This document shows, piece by piece, positions 43,145-51,629 of a stretch of 53,684 bases of DNA; the stretch's first letter is position 1, and each line of letters opens with the position of its first letter. The stretch comes from Deltaproteobacteria bacterium. GTDB taxonomy: Bacteria; Desulfobacterota; Desulfobacteria; Desulfobacterales; QNYZ01. The translations under genes were made by a program, and so were the position numbers. Location: the NCBI GenBank assembly GCA_003973265.1, contig QNYZ01000103.1, positions 1 through 53,684 on the forward strand, in the 5' to 3' direction. Under the pieces are notes generated by a model. It was given only the letters and a program-made list of their open reading frames with translations, was not told the origin of the DNA and made no database searches.

Positions 43145-43627
43145 TTAGCGGGTCTCTTTCACCTGTTTCAGACGGTCCGGCGGTACCCGGACCGCCACCA
43201 CTTCGGCCCGGTCGCACTCATCCCCGCCAGCATAGAGCGAGCAGTGAACGATGGCCTTTTTGGGCGTCAGTTCCTTGATGCGCGCCCGCAGAAACAATTC
43301 ATTTCCCAGCGGCGTGGGCTTGATATAGGTTACATTCAGGTTTGCCGTTACGCACAGGATCGGCGGCTGGGAGCCCATCGGTCGGTTCTCGGCCTGGTAC
43401 ATGGCTGCCACGGCCGTTCCCACGCTGTGACAGTCGATCAATCCGGCGATCAGGCCGCCGTAAACAATACCCGGATAGGCGGTATGGTGGGCTTCGGGTG
43501 TGAATCGCAGCGTTCCCTCCGTTCCGTCCCACTCGGATCGGATGTGCCATCCTTTGGGGTTGTTTCGTCCACAGCCAAAACAGATGGAGATATCTTCCGG
43601 GTAGGTATCCTGTATAACCGGGGCCAT
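43145..43627 (-). CDS. PaaI-like hotdog thioesterase
   Basis: This 160-residue protein has the hotdog fold. It opens with CFGCGRNNPKGWHIRSEW, the cysteine-containing lead seen in a subgroup of PaaI-family proteins. It then has the TAYPGIVYGGLIAGLIDCHS segment containing the HGG-like catalytic turn (here YGG, the helix residue Asp in LIDCH) and the LNVTYIKPTPLG strand. Such enzymes hydrolyse acyl-CoA thioesters; the substrate is not predictable. It is transcribed towards the fhs terminator. Downstream on the other side lies a second hotdog gene on the opposite strand. The start ATG has AAGGAAAT upstream. Confidence 0.88.
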   Translation of the reverse strand: MAPVIQDTYPEDISICFGCGRNNPKGWHIRSEWDGTEGTLRFTPEAHHTAYPGIVYGGLIAGLIDCHSVGTAVAAMYQAENRPMGSQPPILCVTANLNVTYIKPTPLGNELFLRARIKELTPKKAIVHCSLYAGGDECDRAEVVAVRVPPDRLKQVKETR

Positions 43628-43743
43628 TTTTTATTTCCTTATTGTTTGCATAAAATGAAGTTCGGTATATAAACGTTCAGGGATTACATTTCAAGGTGAG
43701 AAACATCCAACCATAGAGGTTTTTTTCAAAGAGGGAGGCGCTG

Positions 43744-44181
43744 ATGAAGGAAGCACTCAAGTCTGGTATGACGTTCGAGTTGAAATATACGGTTCCCGAG
43801 GATAAAACCGTTCCGCATCTTTTTCCGGACATTGAAGAAGCCCGGACAATGCCAAAGGTTTTTGCCACGGGATTTCTGGTGGGGCTCTTTGAGTTTGCCT
43901 GTATCAAAGCGATCAACCCGCATATTGACTGGCCCCGGGAGCAGACCGTGGGAATTGGTATGCAGATGGATCACCGGGCCGCCACGCCGCCCCATTTTAC
44001 CGTCACGATCACGGGAACCGTGACAGAGGTGGAGGGGCGTAAGTTGACGTTCGATCTCACCGCCCACGACGGCGTGGAAACGATCTCCAGGGCGGTCCAC
44101 CAGCGGTTCATCATTGATGCCGACAAATTTAACGCCCAGGTTCGGCAGAAGATCGAAGATCACGACCCGCATTCCGACTGA
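43744..44181 (+). CDS. FlK-like hotdog thioesterase
   Basis: This 145-residue protein matches the fluoroacetyl-CoA thioesterase (FlK) family. The three residues that form the catalytic triad of FlK (Thr42, Glu50, His76) have counterparts at Thr42 (VFATGFL), Glu50 (GLFEFAC) and His77 (QMDHRAATPP). The strand TITGTVTEVEGRKLTFDLTAHDGVE and the final HQRFIID are typical. It probably hydrolyses a small or activated acyl-CoA; fluoroacetate resistance is not implied by homology alone. The start ATG follows GAGGGAGGCG. Its stop codon abuts that of the convergent NUDIX gene with no base between. Confidence 0.86.
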   Translation: MKEALKSGMTFELKYTVPEDKTVPHLFPDIEEARTMPKVFATGFLVGLFEFACIKAINPHIDWPREQTVGIGMQMDHRAATPPHFTVTITGTVTEVEGRKLTFDLTAHDGVETISRAVHQRFIIDADKFNAQVRQKIEDHDPHSD

Positions 44182-44742
44182 TTACATCCTGCTGGCGGTG
44201 CGGACGCCACGGGGTTTTCCCATTGCCCGGGCGGCAAAAAGCAGGCCACAGATCGATTTGGCATCCTGGATCCGGCCGGTGTGGACCATGTCGATAGCCT
44301 CGTCAAGGGAAAACCGGTGAACATCAAGAATTTCGTTTTCGTCCAGAGATTGTGCAGCGGCGGTTAAATCAGTAGCCAGGTACAGATGGATCCGTTCATC
44401 CGAGTATCCCGGCACCGGCGTGATTTCGCCCAGCTTTTTCCAGCTGCTGGCACTGAATCCGGTTTCTTCCACCAGTTCCCGGCGGGCACAGACTTCGGGT
44501 GTCTCGCCGGGATCCAACGTCCCGGCGGGGATTTCCCAGATTCGGCCTCCCACGGCATGCCGATACTGACTGAGCAGCAGAACCGTTCCGTCGGCGTTAA
44601 CAGGGACAATCGCCGCGGCCCCGGGATGACGGATGACTTCAACGCTGAAGGTTTTACCCGTATCGGTGGTGAGCTTTTCCGAATAGAGTTCGAATACGCG
44701 GCCCTGGTGGAGCCGTTTTTTAGCGGTGATTTTGACTTCCAT
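44182..44742 (-). CDS. NUDIX hydrolase, ADP-ribose pyrophosphatase type
   Basis: This encodes 186 residues from the ATG at 44742, preceded by AAAGGAAA; an earlier ATG at 44763 has no such site. The NUDIX box is complete: GETPEVCARRELVEETGF (Gx5Ex7REUxEExGU, with the leading G in PAGTLDPGE). The N-terminal EVIRHPGAAAIVPVNADG and QYRHAVGGRIWEIPAG are typical of ADP-sugar diphosphatases (NudF/YqiK-like), which cleave ADP-ribose to AMP and ribose-5-phosphate in the cytosol. It is convergent with the FlK-like gene. Upstream on the same strand is a foreign-looking ATPase gene. Confidence 0.92.
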   Translation of the reverse strand: MEVKITAKKRLHQGRVFELYSEKLTTDTGKTFSVEVIRHPGAAAIVPVNADGTVLLLSQYRHAVGGRIWEIPAGTLDPGETPEVCARRELVEETGFSASSWKKLGEITPVPGYSDERIHLYLATDLTAAAQSLDENEILDVHRFSLDEAIDMVHTGRIQDAKSICGLLFAARAMGKPRGVRTASRM

Positions 44743-44773
44743 GAGTTTCCTTTCCATCAACATCAGTTTACAA

Positions 44774-45946
44774 TCAAGTTAAACCCATTAAAAAGCGATT
44801 TGCCGGGATTATGTGGATGCCGGTTTTCCGGTCGATAAAGTGATCGTTTTCATCGAACACAACCAGGAACTTTTGCTGGACGTTTAACCGTTTGCCATAG
44901 TATCTCAATGCCTTTGATTTGGTTTTTTTTAACTTACACTCTGCCATGAACCACGGCGTTCCATCCCATGTAGCCAGGAAATCCACTTCTCGTTTTTCCC
45001 TATCTCTGAGATACCACAGCCGGGTTCGGATTCCGAAGGTATCATGGTAAAAATCGCAGAGTTTCAAAAGATGGGCCGCTATCATATTTTCGAAACGTGG
45101 CCCTTTCTCTTCGATCTCGGACCAGTCCCACAGGTAATATTTTGCTTCTTTTTTCAATGCTCTTTCCAGGCGAGAATGATAGGGCATTACCTTGAAGCAA
45201 TAGTAGTTGCGGAAAAGTATCTCCATCCAGTTAATGATTGTTTTTGGACTGGCCTGAATATCTTCAGACAAGGAAGACAGTGAGAGCGGGGCCGCCACCC
45301 GTTTAGGCAAAAGCGCACCAAGGAGTTCTATCTGCGACAACAGCTTAATGTTCTCGGTATCGCGAATATCTTCGCGGAAGATGCGTTCAAAGCGCTCATT
45401 TTGCCACCGCAGCATGGTTCGCTCCGATCCCTCAAACAATGGTTCGGGGAATCCGCCAAACTTGAACAGATCGGATAAGCCGTGTCCTTTCTGCGTAAAC
45501 TCCAAGGTGTGACGTAAAGCAGGCATTACCGTTTTCGGGAACAAGTTGTTGTATTCCCGCAGAGAAAAGGGATGAAGGGTATGATAATGGTATCTGCCCA
45601 TCAAGGAATCACCCGAGCGTCTGTAGACATCCAAACGCGAACTGCCGGTCACCAATATTTTTTCATTTTCCAGGCGGGTGTCCCAAATACCCTTAACAAG
45701 ATTTTTCCACTGGGCATACTTGTGGATCTCGTCAAAAATCAGACATTGAGTGTCCGGTGGCCACTCCTGGCCGGTAATCCTGAGCTTGTGCTTTGGATTA
45801 TCCCAGTTGAGGTAAACATTCTTGTCGTATTCAGCCGCGATGGACTTGGCCAGGGTGGTTTTACCGACCTGACGTGGACCGCCGATAAAGACCATTTTTT
45901 TGTGCAGGTCTTCTTTGACAAATTGGCTGAGATATCGCTTACGCAT
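44774..45946 (-). CDS. Solitary AAA ATPase with DUF4143 domain
   Basis: This encodes 390 residues from the second ATG at 45946; the first, at 45964, overlaps the upstream direct repeat. The AAA_14 domain has Walker A GGPRQVGKTT (residues 22-31), Walker B CLIFDEIHK and the sensor ILVTGSSRLDV. The middle holds the winged-helix-like part (PLSLSSLSEDIQASPKTIINWMEIL). The C-terminal DUF4143 part ends with a PD-(D/E)XK-like signature, REVDFLATWDG...MAECKLKK, typical of the family. These ATPases occur as single, widely scattered genes in anaerobes and archaea; the cell role is unknown. It lies between core genes (lpdA and a NUDIX gene), has different base composition, and is fronted by an 18-bp palindrome and 15-bp direct repeats, which suggests recent arrival. 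Confidence 0.9.
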   Translation of the reverse strand: MRKRYLSQFVKEDLHKKMVFIGGPRQVGKTTLAKSIAAEYDKNVYLNWDNPKHKLRITGQEWPPDTQCLIFDEIHKYAQWKNLVKGIWDTRLENEKILVTGSSRLDVYRRSGDSLMGRYHYHTLHPFSLREYNNLFPKTVMPALRHTLEFTQKGHGLSDLFKFGGFPEPLFEGSERTMLRWQNERFERIFREDIRDTENIKLLSQIELLGALLPKRVAAPLSLSSLSEDIQASPKTIINWMEILFRNYYCFKVMPYHSRLERALKKEAKYYLWDWSEIEEKGPRFENMIAAHLLKLCDFYHDTFGIRTRLWYLRDREKREVDFLATWDGTPWFMAECKLKKTKSKALRYYGKRLNVQQKFLVVFDENDHFIDRKTGIHIIPANRFLMGLT

Positions 45947-45964
45947 ACGACAAAAATATCGCAC

Positions 45965-46011
45965 AGGTAAAAATTGTCAATACTTATTTTACCTTAAGGT
46001 AAAAATTGTCA
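45965..46011. promoter_or_regulatory. Palindrome plus direct repeats upstream of the DUF4143 ATPase
   Basis: TTTTACCTTAAGGTAAAA (45987-46004) is a perfect 18-bp palindrome. The 15-mer AGGTAAAAATTGTCA occurs at 45965-45979 and again at 45997-46011, so half of the palindrome is part of the direct repeat. The cluster ends 18 bases before the chosen start codon and fills the only gap to lpdA. It looks like an operator for a dimeric regulator, or the recognition end of a mobile unit. Confidence 0.75.
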
Positions 46012-46037
46012 GATGGATGGGGCTTTTAGCGACACCA

Positions 46038-47450
46038 TCAAGACGCATAGATAGAACATTTTCGAACAGCCATGGCCGCTTCCATGAGTGCCTCGGAAAA
46101 GGTCGGATGGCCGTGGATAGTCCGGGCGATATCTTCGGAACTGGCGCTGAATTCTAGGGCCAAAACGCATTCGGCGATCATGTCCGCCGCCCGGGGGCCG
46201 ATAATGTGAACCCCCAGGATCCGGTCGGTTCTGGCATGGGCGATGAGTTTGACAAACCCGTCGGTTTCGCCCATGCACCGGGCGCGCCCGGTGCCTGAAA
46301 ACGGATACGAACCCACACAATAGGGAATTGCCCGCTTTTTCACCGCTTCTTCGGTCAACCCGACACTGGCCACCTCCGGCCAGGTATAGATCACCGACGG
46401 GATGGCATCGTAATTGACCTGCCCGGCCTGTCCGGCAATACATTCCACGGCCGCGATTCCTTCGGCAGAGGCTTTGTGGGCCAGCATCGGCCCCGGTGTC
46501 AGGTCGCCAATGGCATAGACGCCGGGGATATTGGTGCAACAGGTTTCATCAACCGGAATCCGGCCGGTCTTTTCATCTGTCAGCACCCCGGCGTTTTCCA
46601 GGCCGAGCCCGGCGGTCCGGGGTCTGCGGCCCACGGATACGAGGAGGCGGTCAACCGTTAATCTGGATGATTTCCCTTTGGTGTCAAGGACGACCCGGAC
46701 TTTGTTTTTTACCACCCTGGCACTGTCAACCCGGGTGTTCATGCGAAACTCAAACCCCTGCCTGCGCAGCGTTCGATCCAGGGTTCGGGCCATTTGTCCA
46801 TCCAGGGTGGTGGCAATCTTCGGGAGCATCTCGATGACGGTGACTTTGGCCCCATAACGCCGCCAGACCGATCCGAGTTCCAGGCCGATATACCCGCCGC
46901 CCACAATGCCCAGATGGCCGGGTATCGATTGAAAGCTCAATGCATCGGTCGAATCGACAATCCGTTTTCCATCAAATGGAATTCCGGGAACGTCAATCGG
47001 TACACTTCCCGTGGCCAGTAAAATGTGACGGCCCTCCAATACTTTCGGCCGTTTCTTCCCCGTGGATACCTTTATCCGGCCCTCTCCCGAAAGGGTCGCC
47101 GTCCCCTGGATAATGTCAATGCCGTTGCCGCTGAGCAGTTTACGGACATTAGCGGTCAGCTCTTTTACAACGGTCTCTTTCCTGTCCATGACTTTTTTTA
47201 TGTCCAGGGAGATCCGCCCCGTTTTGATCCCATGGTCGGCAAAATGGGTTTTGGCCAGATGGAAATATTCGCTGGAATCGAGCAGGGCCTTGCTGGGAAT
47301 GCAGCCGACATTCAGGCAGACGCCCCCCAGGCGCGGTGATTTTTCGACGCAGGCTGTTTTTAAGCCGAGCTGGGCGGCCCGAACAGCGGCTACGTATCCG
47401 CCGGGCCCGGAACCGATAATGACCAGGTCATACCTGTTTTTTGCTGCCAT
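46038..47450 (-). CDS. lpdA: Dihydrolipoyl dehydrogenase (E3)
   Basis: This 470-residue FAD enzyme re-oxidises dihydrolipoamide with NAD+. It has the N-terminal FAD site IIGSGPGGYVAAVRAAQLG, the redox disulfide GGVCLNVGCIPSK (Cys45 and Cys50), the NAD site LGIVGGGYIGLELGSVW, YAIGDLTPGPMLAHKASAEG, and the C-terminal active-site HGHPTFSEAL. It is the last gene of the sucA-sucB-lpdA operon and starts two bases after the sucB stop. All catalytic residues are present. Confidence 0.97.
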   Translation of the reverse strand: MAAKNRYDLVIIGSGPGGYVAAVRAAQLGLKTACVEKSPRLGGVCLNVGCIPSKALLDSSEYFHLAKTHFADHGIKTGRISLDIKKVMDRKETVVKELTANVRKLLSGNGIDIIQGTATLSGEGRIKVSTGKKRPKVLEGRHILLATGSVPIDVPGIPFDGKRIVDSTDALSFQSIPGHLGIVGGGYIGLELGSVWRRYGAKVTVIEMLPKIATTLDGQMARTLDRTLRRQGFEFRMNTRVDSARVVKNKVRVVLDTKGKSSRLTVDRLLVSVGRRPRTAGLGLENAGVLTDEKTGRIPVDETCCTNIPGVYAIGDLTPGPMLAHKASAEGIAAVECIAGQAGQVNYDAIPSVIYTWPEVASVGLTEEAVKKRAIPYCVGSYPFSGTGRARCMGETDGFVKLIAHARTDRILGVHIIGPRAADMIAECVLALEFSASSEDIARTIHGHPTFSEALMEAAMAVRKCSIYAS

Positions 47451-47452
47451 GA

Positions 47453-48754
47453 TTACACCTCCAATATCATTCGTTCCGGGTTTTCAATAAATTCCTTAAT
47501 CCGTTTCAGGCAAGTTACCGCTCCTTTTCCATCGACGATGCGATGGTCGTAGCTCAGGGCTACATACATCATCGGGCGGATCACGATGTTGTCATCGACC
47601 ACCACCGGCCGTTTTTCGATCTTGTGCATGCCCAGGATTCCGCTCTGGGGCATGTTGAGAATCGGCGTACTGAGCAGGGAGCCATACACCCCGCCATTGC
47701 TGACGGTGAAGGTGCCTCCCTCCAGGTCAGCCAGCTCCAGGCGGTTGTTTCTGATTTTGGCAACCAGGTCAACGATGGCCTGCTCGATGTCGGCGAAATT
47801 CATCTTCTCGACATGCCGGATCACGGGAACCACCAGGCCCCGGTCGGACCCGATGGCCACGCCGATATGCTGATATTGATGATAAATGATGTCATCTCCA
47901 TCGATAAAAGCGTTTATTTCCGGGATTTCCTTGAGAGCTTCCACGCTGGCCTTGATAAAAAAGGACATAAAACCGAGGGATACGCCGAATTTTTTTTCAA
48001 AGGGTACTTTATATTCGGCGCGAAGGGCCATGGCCCGGCTCATATCAATTTCATTGAACGTGGTCAGCATGGCCGTATTCTGCCTGGATTCCAGAAGCCT
48101 GGCCGCAATCCGTTTTCGAATCGGGGTCATGGGTTTTCGTATTTCCGCGGCAGCGTCCGCCGGTTTCGGTGATATGCCGGCCGAAGGCGGCGATGCCGGG
48201 TTGGTTACCCGCCCTGCCGGCACACTTTCCAGGTAAAGCAGAATATCTCCCTTGGTGATCCGCCCTCCCGGGCCGGTTCCCGTGATCCCGGATATATCCA
48301 CGTTTTTCTCAGCTACCAGGCGCCGCACCGAAGGGGCCAGGGGGATCGATGCCTCGTCCGTTCCGACAGGTGCGACCGGTTGAGCGGGTGCGGGTTCCGG
48401 CATTTTTTCGTCGGCGGGTGCGGCTGCTTTTTTGGTTTCAGATATTTTAGGTTCAACCGTTCCGGCTTTGACGGATCCGGATTCAATTGGCGTACTACCT
48501 TTTTCGGTACCGGACACCATCACCGGCTCAAGGGTGCCGACCACCGCACCGATGGCAACGGTTTCTCCTTCCGCGGCTAAAATTTTCAACACACCGTCAA
48601 CCTCGGCCGCCACCTCCAGGGTCACTTTGTCGGTTTCAATAACAAATAAGGGCTCGTCTTTTTGAACCGAATCGCCGTCCTGTTTAAACCATTCGGCCAG
48701 CACCGCTTCCTGGATCGACTCGCCGACACTGGGAATTTTAATCTCGATGGTCAT
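47453..48754 (-). CDS. sucB: Dihydrolipoyllysine succinyltransferase (E2 of 2-oxoglutarate dehydrogenase)
   Basis: This encodes 433 residues. Residues 1-76 form the lipoyl domain with Lys43 in IETDKVTLEV. A linker rich in Pro, Ala and Glu follows. The peripheral subunit-binding domain (APSVRRLVAEKNVDISGITG) binds E3. The C-terminal acyltransferase has TTFNEIDMSRAMALR and the catalytic SYDHRIVDG. The lone lipoyl domain and FNEIDM segment favour the succinyl rather than acetyl enzyme, and the preceding sucA confirms this. It overlaps the sucA stop by four bases (ATGA). Confidence 0.96.
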   Translation of the reverse strand: MTIEIKIPSVGESIQEAVLAEWFKQDGDSVQKDEPLFVIETDKVTLEVAAEVDGVLKILAAEGETVAIGAVVGTLEPVMVSGTEKGSTPIESGSVKAGTVEPKISETKKAAAPADEKMPEPAPAQPVAPVGTDEASIPLAPSVRRLVAEKNVDISGITGTGPGGRITKGDILLYLESVPAGRVTNPASPPSAGISPKPADAAAEIRKPMTPIRKRIAARLLESRQNTAMLTTFNEIDMSRAMALRAEYKVPFEKKFGVSLGFMSFFIKASVEALKEIPEINAFIDGDDIIYHQYQHIGVAIGSDRGLVVPVIRHVEKMNFADIEQAIVDLVAKIRNNRLELADLEGGTFTVSNGGVYGSLLSTPILNMPQSGILGMHKIEKRPVVVDDNIVIRPMMYVALSYDHRIVDGKGAVTCLKRIKEFIENPERMILEV

Positions 48755-51495
48755 GATGACTCCTTAATTAAATTGGCTTTGATCTTGCCGATGGCCTCAT
48801 CGGAAATGGCCGTCTGATTTTGCCTGTAAGTCACGGGAAATCCGGAAGCGGGGCTGGGAGCCGCTTTCCGGCCAATATACTTAATCGGTTTTCCGATGAT
48901 CTGTTCAAGTCGGGGGCGGATAAACTGCCAGGCGCCCATGTTTTCCGGTTCTTCCTGTACCCAGACCCAGCTTTTTGCTGTTTTATATCGGTTGACGACC
49001 TGTTTAATCCGGTCCTCGGGGAACGGATACAATTGTTCCAGGCGAATAATGGCCGTGTCCGTTGTGTTGATTTCCCGGCGTCGCTGAATCAGCTGGTAGT
49101 ATATCTTTCCGGTGCAAAGCAGTACCCGGGTGGGCTTAATGGCGGTTGGAAAAGGATCATCTAAAACGGCTTGAAATGATCCTTTCGTCAGCTCTGAAAG
49201 ACTTGAGACGGCCAGGGGATGCCTGAGCAGGCTTTTGGGGGACATGATAACCAGCGGTTTCCGATAGGTTACTTTTACCTGGCGCCGCAAGAGATGAAAA
49301 TATTGGGCCGGGGTTGACGGGTAGCAGACCTGGATGTTGTCATCGGCGCATAATTGCAGAAAACGTTCCAGCCGCGCACTGGAATGATCGGGGCCCAGGC
49401 CGTCCAGTCCATGGGGCAGCAGCATGACCAGACCGCACAGCCGTTGCCACTTGGACTCACCGCTGGCGATAAACAGATCGACGGTGACCTGGGCGCTGTT
49501 GACAAAATCGCCAAACTGAGCCTCCCAGATCGTCAGGCCATGGGGCTGGGTCAGGGCATACCCGTATTCAAAACCGAGCACCCCCACTTCGGACAGGTGG
49601 CTGTTGTACACGGCAAACCGTCCCGGCGGCTTGCCAATGGTGTTGAGCGGTGTCAGCGGCTTTCCGGTTTTGATATCAGTCAACACGCTGTGGCGCTGGC
49701 TGAACGTTCCCCGGGCCACGTCCTGGCCGCTCAGGCGGATTTGCACCCCTTCTGCTACCAGCGAGGCGAACGACAGGGCTTCGGCATTGGCCCAGTCGAT
49801 CCCGGCCCCTTTTTTTACCGCATCCAGCCGTTTGTCCAGCAGGCGTTTGAGTTTGGGGTGAGGGTTGAAATCGTCGGGAACCCGGTTCAGTTTTCGGGCC
49901 AGATCCACAAGCCGGGTTCTGGCTACCGCCGTTTTTACCGGATCGTGCGAATAGTCACCGTGAAATTTGTCCCAGGTTTCATAAAAGCGGGGAACCGGAA
50001 AAGCGCAGGCGCTGTTATGGATTTCCTGGTAGGCCGCCTCCAGTCGATTCTCAATGTCGCCGGACAAAGCGTCGATTTTTTTCTGGGTTACGGTTTTTTC
50101 CGCCAACAGCTGATCCGCATATAACCGATCGAGAGGGGGCCGCGTTCGGATCCGGTCATACATCGTGGGCTGGGTAAAATAGGGTTCATCGCCTTCGTTG
50201 TGTCCAAAACGACGATAACAGATGACATCGATGACCACATCCTTGTGGAAAGTGTTGCGATAATCGGCGGCCAGCCGGGCCACGTGAACCACGGCTTCCG
50301 GCTTTTCACCGTGAACGTGGAAGATCGGGACCATCAGCATTTTGGCTATATCGGTGGAGTATCGCGTGGAACGGGCATCTTCCGGCAGTGTCGTATACCC
50401 GATCTGGTTGTTGATCACGATATGAATCGTGCCCCCGGTTTGATATCCTGCCAGCTGGGACATGTTCAGGGTTTCGAACACCACACCCTGGCCGGAAAAG
50501 GCCGCGTCGCCGTGCAGCAGGACCGGGAGGATGGTTTTTTTGCCTTGTCCGGGCATATCCTGCCGCGCCCTGGCAATTCCCTCCACCACCGGGTCTACGG
50601 CTTCAAGGTGGCTGGGATTATTGACGAGAAAAATGCCCATCGGGTGGCCGGCGGGGGTGACTATATCGGCAATATACCCGTCATGGTATTTAACGTCCCC
50701 GGTTCCCATCAATTGTTCCGGGTCGTAGCAGTTTTCAAATTCCTCAAAAATCTCTTCGTATGGTCGCTTCAGGATATTGGTTTGAATATTCAGCCGTCCC
50801 CGATGGGCGGTTCCCATGATTATTTCCCGGCAGCCACTGGCCGCTGTGTGGTTAACCAGTATGTCCAGCAATGGAATAATGACGTCTCCCCCTTCAAGGG
50901 AAAACCGGGTGATGCCGACGTATTTTTTGTTTAAAAACCGTTCGAACAGGGCCGATGCCTTGAGCATTTTTATAATTCGAATCCGGTCGTTACGGGTAAG
51001 ATCCGGCCGGTTTCGCATGGGTTCCATCCGGTCTTGCAGCCACCTTCGCTCCTCCGGGTCCTGCAGATGCATGTATTCAACACCGATGGAGCGACAATAG
51101 GTTTCCCGCAGGTATTTTACAATGTCGCCCAGAGTTGCGCGGGGCGTTTCGGAAAATTGTGGGGTGAAAAATGTTTTTCCAAGGTCTTCCGGTGACAAAT
51201 CAAAGGCGTTCAAATTGAGTAAGGGATGATCGGCCGGGCAGGGGGACAACGGATCCATGCAGGCCAGTAAATGGCCGATATCCCGGTAGCGATAGATCAG
51301 TGAAGCAACGCGGGCCTGTTTCAGGACATAATCAGAATTTTCAGCGGACAGGTGAGGCGAAAGCTTCCCGGTCCCGGCCATTTCAAATCCCCTGAAAAAA
51401 AACTGCCAGTCTTGCGAGACGGACAAAGGATCTGCTTTCCAGCGTTGATACTGGTTGTCGATATACTCGGCGTTTAAAGTCTCGGGTAGCTTCAT
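48751..51495 (-). CDS. sucA: 2-oxoglutarate dehydrogenase E1 component
   Basis: This 914-residue thiamine-diphosphate enzyme decarboxylates 2-oxoglutarate and passes succinyl to E2. It begins with ETLNAEYIDNQYQRWKADP, the assembly segment that binds E2. The core has IIMGTAHRGRLNIQTN, PVLLHGDAAFSGQGVV with the ThDP motif, IGYTTLPEDARSTRYSTD, CYRRFGHNEGDEP and, C-terminal, VWVQEEPENMGAWQF. Start ATG follows ACAGGAGA. With sucB and lpdA it makes an NAD-linked complex. This gives an oxidative TCA step, whereas many anaerobes use ferredoxin-linked 2-oxoglutarate oxidoreductase instead. The upstream leader contains a CGCAGAC-rich hairpin. Confidence 0.97.
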   Translation of the reverse strand: MKLPETLNAEYIDNQYQRWKADPLSVSQDWQFFFRGFEMAGTGKLSPHLSAENSDYVLKQARVASLIYRYRDIGHLLACMDPLSPCPADHPLLNLNAFDLSPEDLGKTFFTPQFSETPRATLGDIVKYLRETYCRSIGVEYMHLQDPEERRWLQDRMEPMRNRPDLTRNDRIRIIKMLKASALFERFLNKKYVGITRFSLEGGDVIIPLLDILVNHTAASGCREIIMGTAHRGRLNIQTNILKRPYEEIFEEFENCYDPEQLMGTGDVKYHDGYIADIVTPAGHPMGIFLVNNPSHLEAVDPVVEGIARARQDMPGQGKKTILPVLLHGDAAFSGQGVVFETLNMSQLAGYQTGGTIHIVINNQIGYTTLPEDARSTRYSTDIAKMLMVPIFHVHGEKPEAVVHVARLAADYRNTFHKDVVIDVICYRRFGHNEGDEPYFTQPTMYDRIRTRPPLDRLYADQLLAEKTVTQKKIDALSGDIENRLEAAYQEIHNSACAFPVPRFYETWDKFHGDYSHDPVKTAVARTRLVDLARKLNRVPDDFNPHPKLKRLLDKRLDAVKKGAGIDWANAEALSFASLVAEGVQIRLSGQDVARGTFSQRHSVLTDIKTGKPLTPLNTIGKPPGRFAVYNSHLSEVGVLGFEYGYALTQPHGLTIWEAQFGDFVNSAQVTVDLFIASGESKWQRLCGLVMLLPHGLDGLGPDHSSARLERFLQLCADDNIQVCYPSTPAQYFHLLRRQVKVTYRKPLVIMSPKSLLRHPLAVSSLSELTKGSFQAVLDDPFPTAIKPTRVLLCTGKIYYQLIQRRREINTTDTAIIRLEQLYPFPEDRIKQVVNRYKTAKSWVWVQEEPENMGAWQFIRPRLEQIIGKPIKYIGRKAAPSPASGFPVTYRQNQTAISDEAIGKIKANLIKESS

Positions 51496-51518
51496 TATGA
51501 AAGGGATCTCCTGTTAAT

Positions 51519-51617
51519 AACCGCAGGCTCACGCAGACCGACGCAGACGGTAATTTATAATCATATAAGTTTGTTTTTTTTAAAAGTGTCTGCGTTTGTC
51601 TGCGTACGTCTGCGGTT
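51519..51617. repeat. CGCAGAC-rich long inverted repeat
   Basis: The left arm (51519-51550) and right arm (51586-51617) are near-perfect complements of about 32 bases. Each arm carries CGCAGAC units at about 10-base spacing (ACGCAGAC-cg-ACGCAGAC on the left, and CGCAGACGTACGCAGAC when the right arm is read in reverse). The 35-base loop is AT-rich. It resembles the CGCAGAC-type dispersed palindromes scattered in many unrelated bacterial genomes. It lies between the alpha/beta hydrolase stop and the sucA start, both minus strand, so it is in the sucA leader or promoter. Confidence 0.88.
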
Positions 51618-51629
51618 TGAAATATTTTT

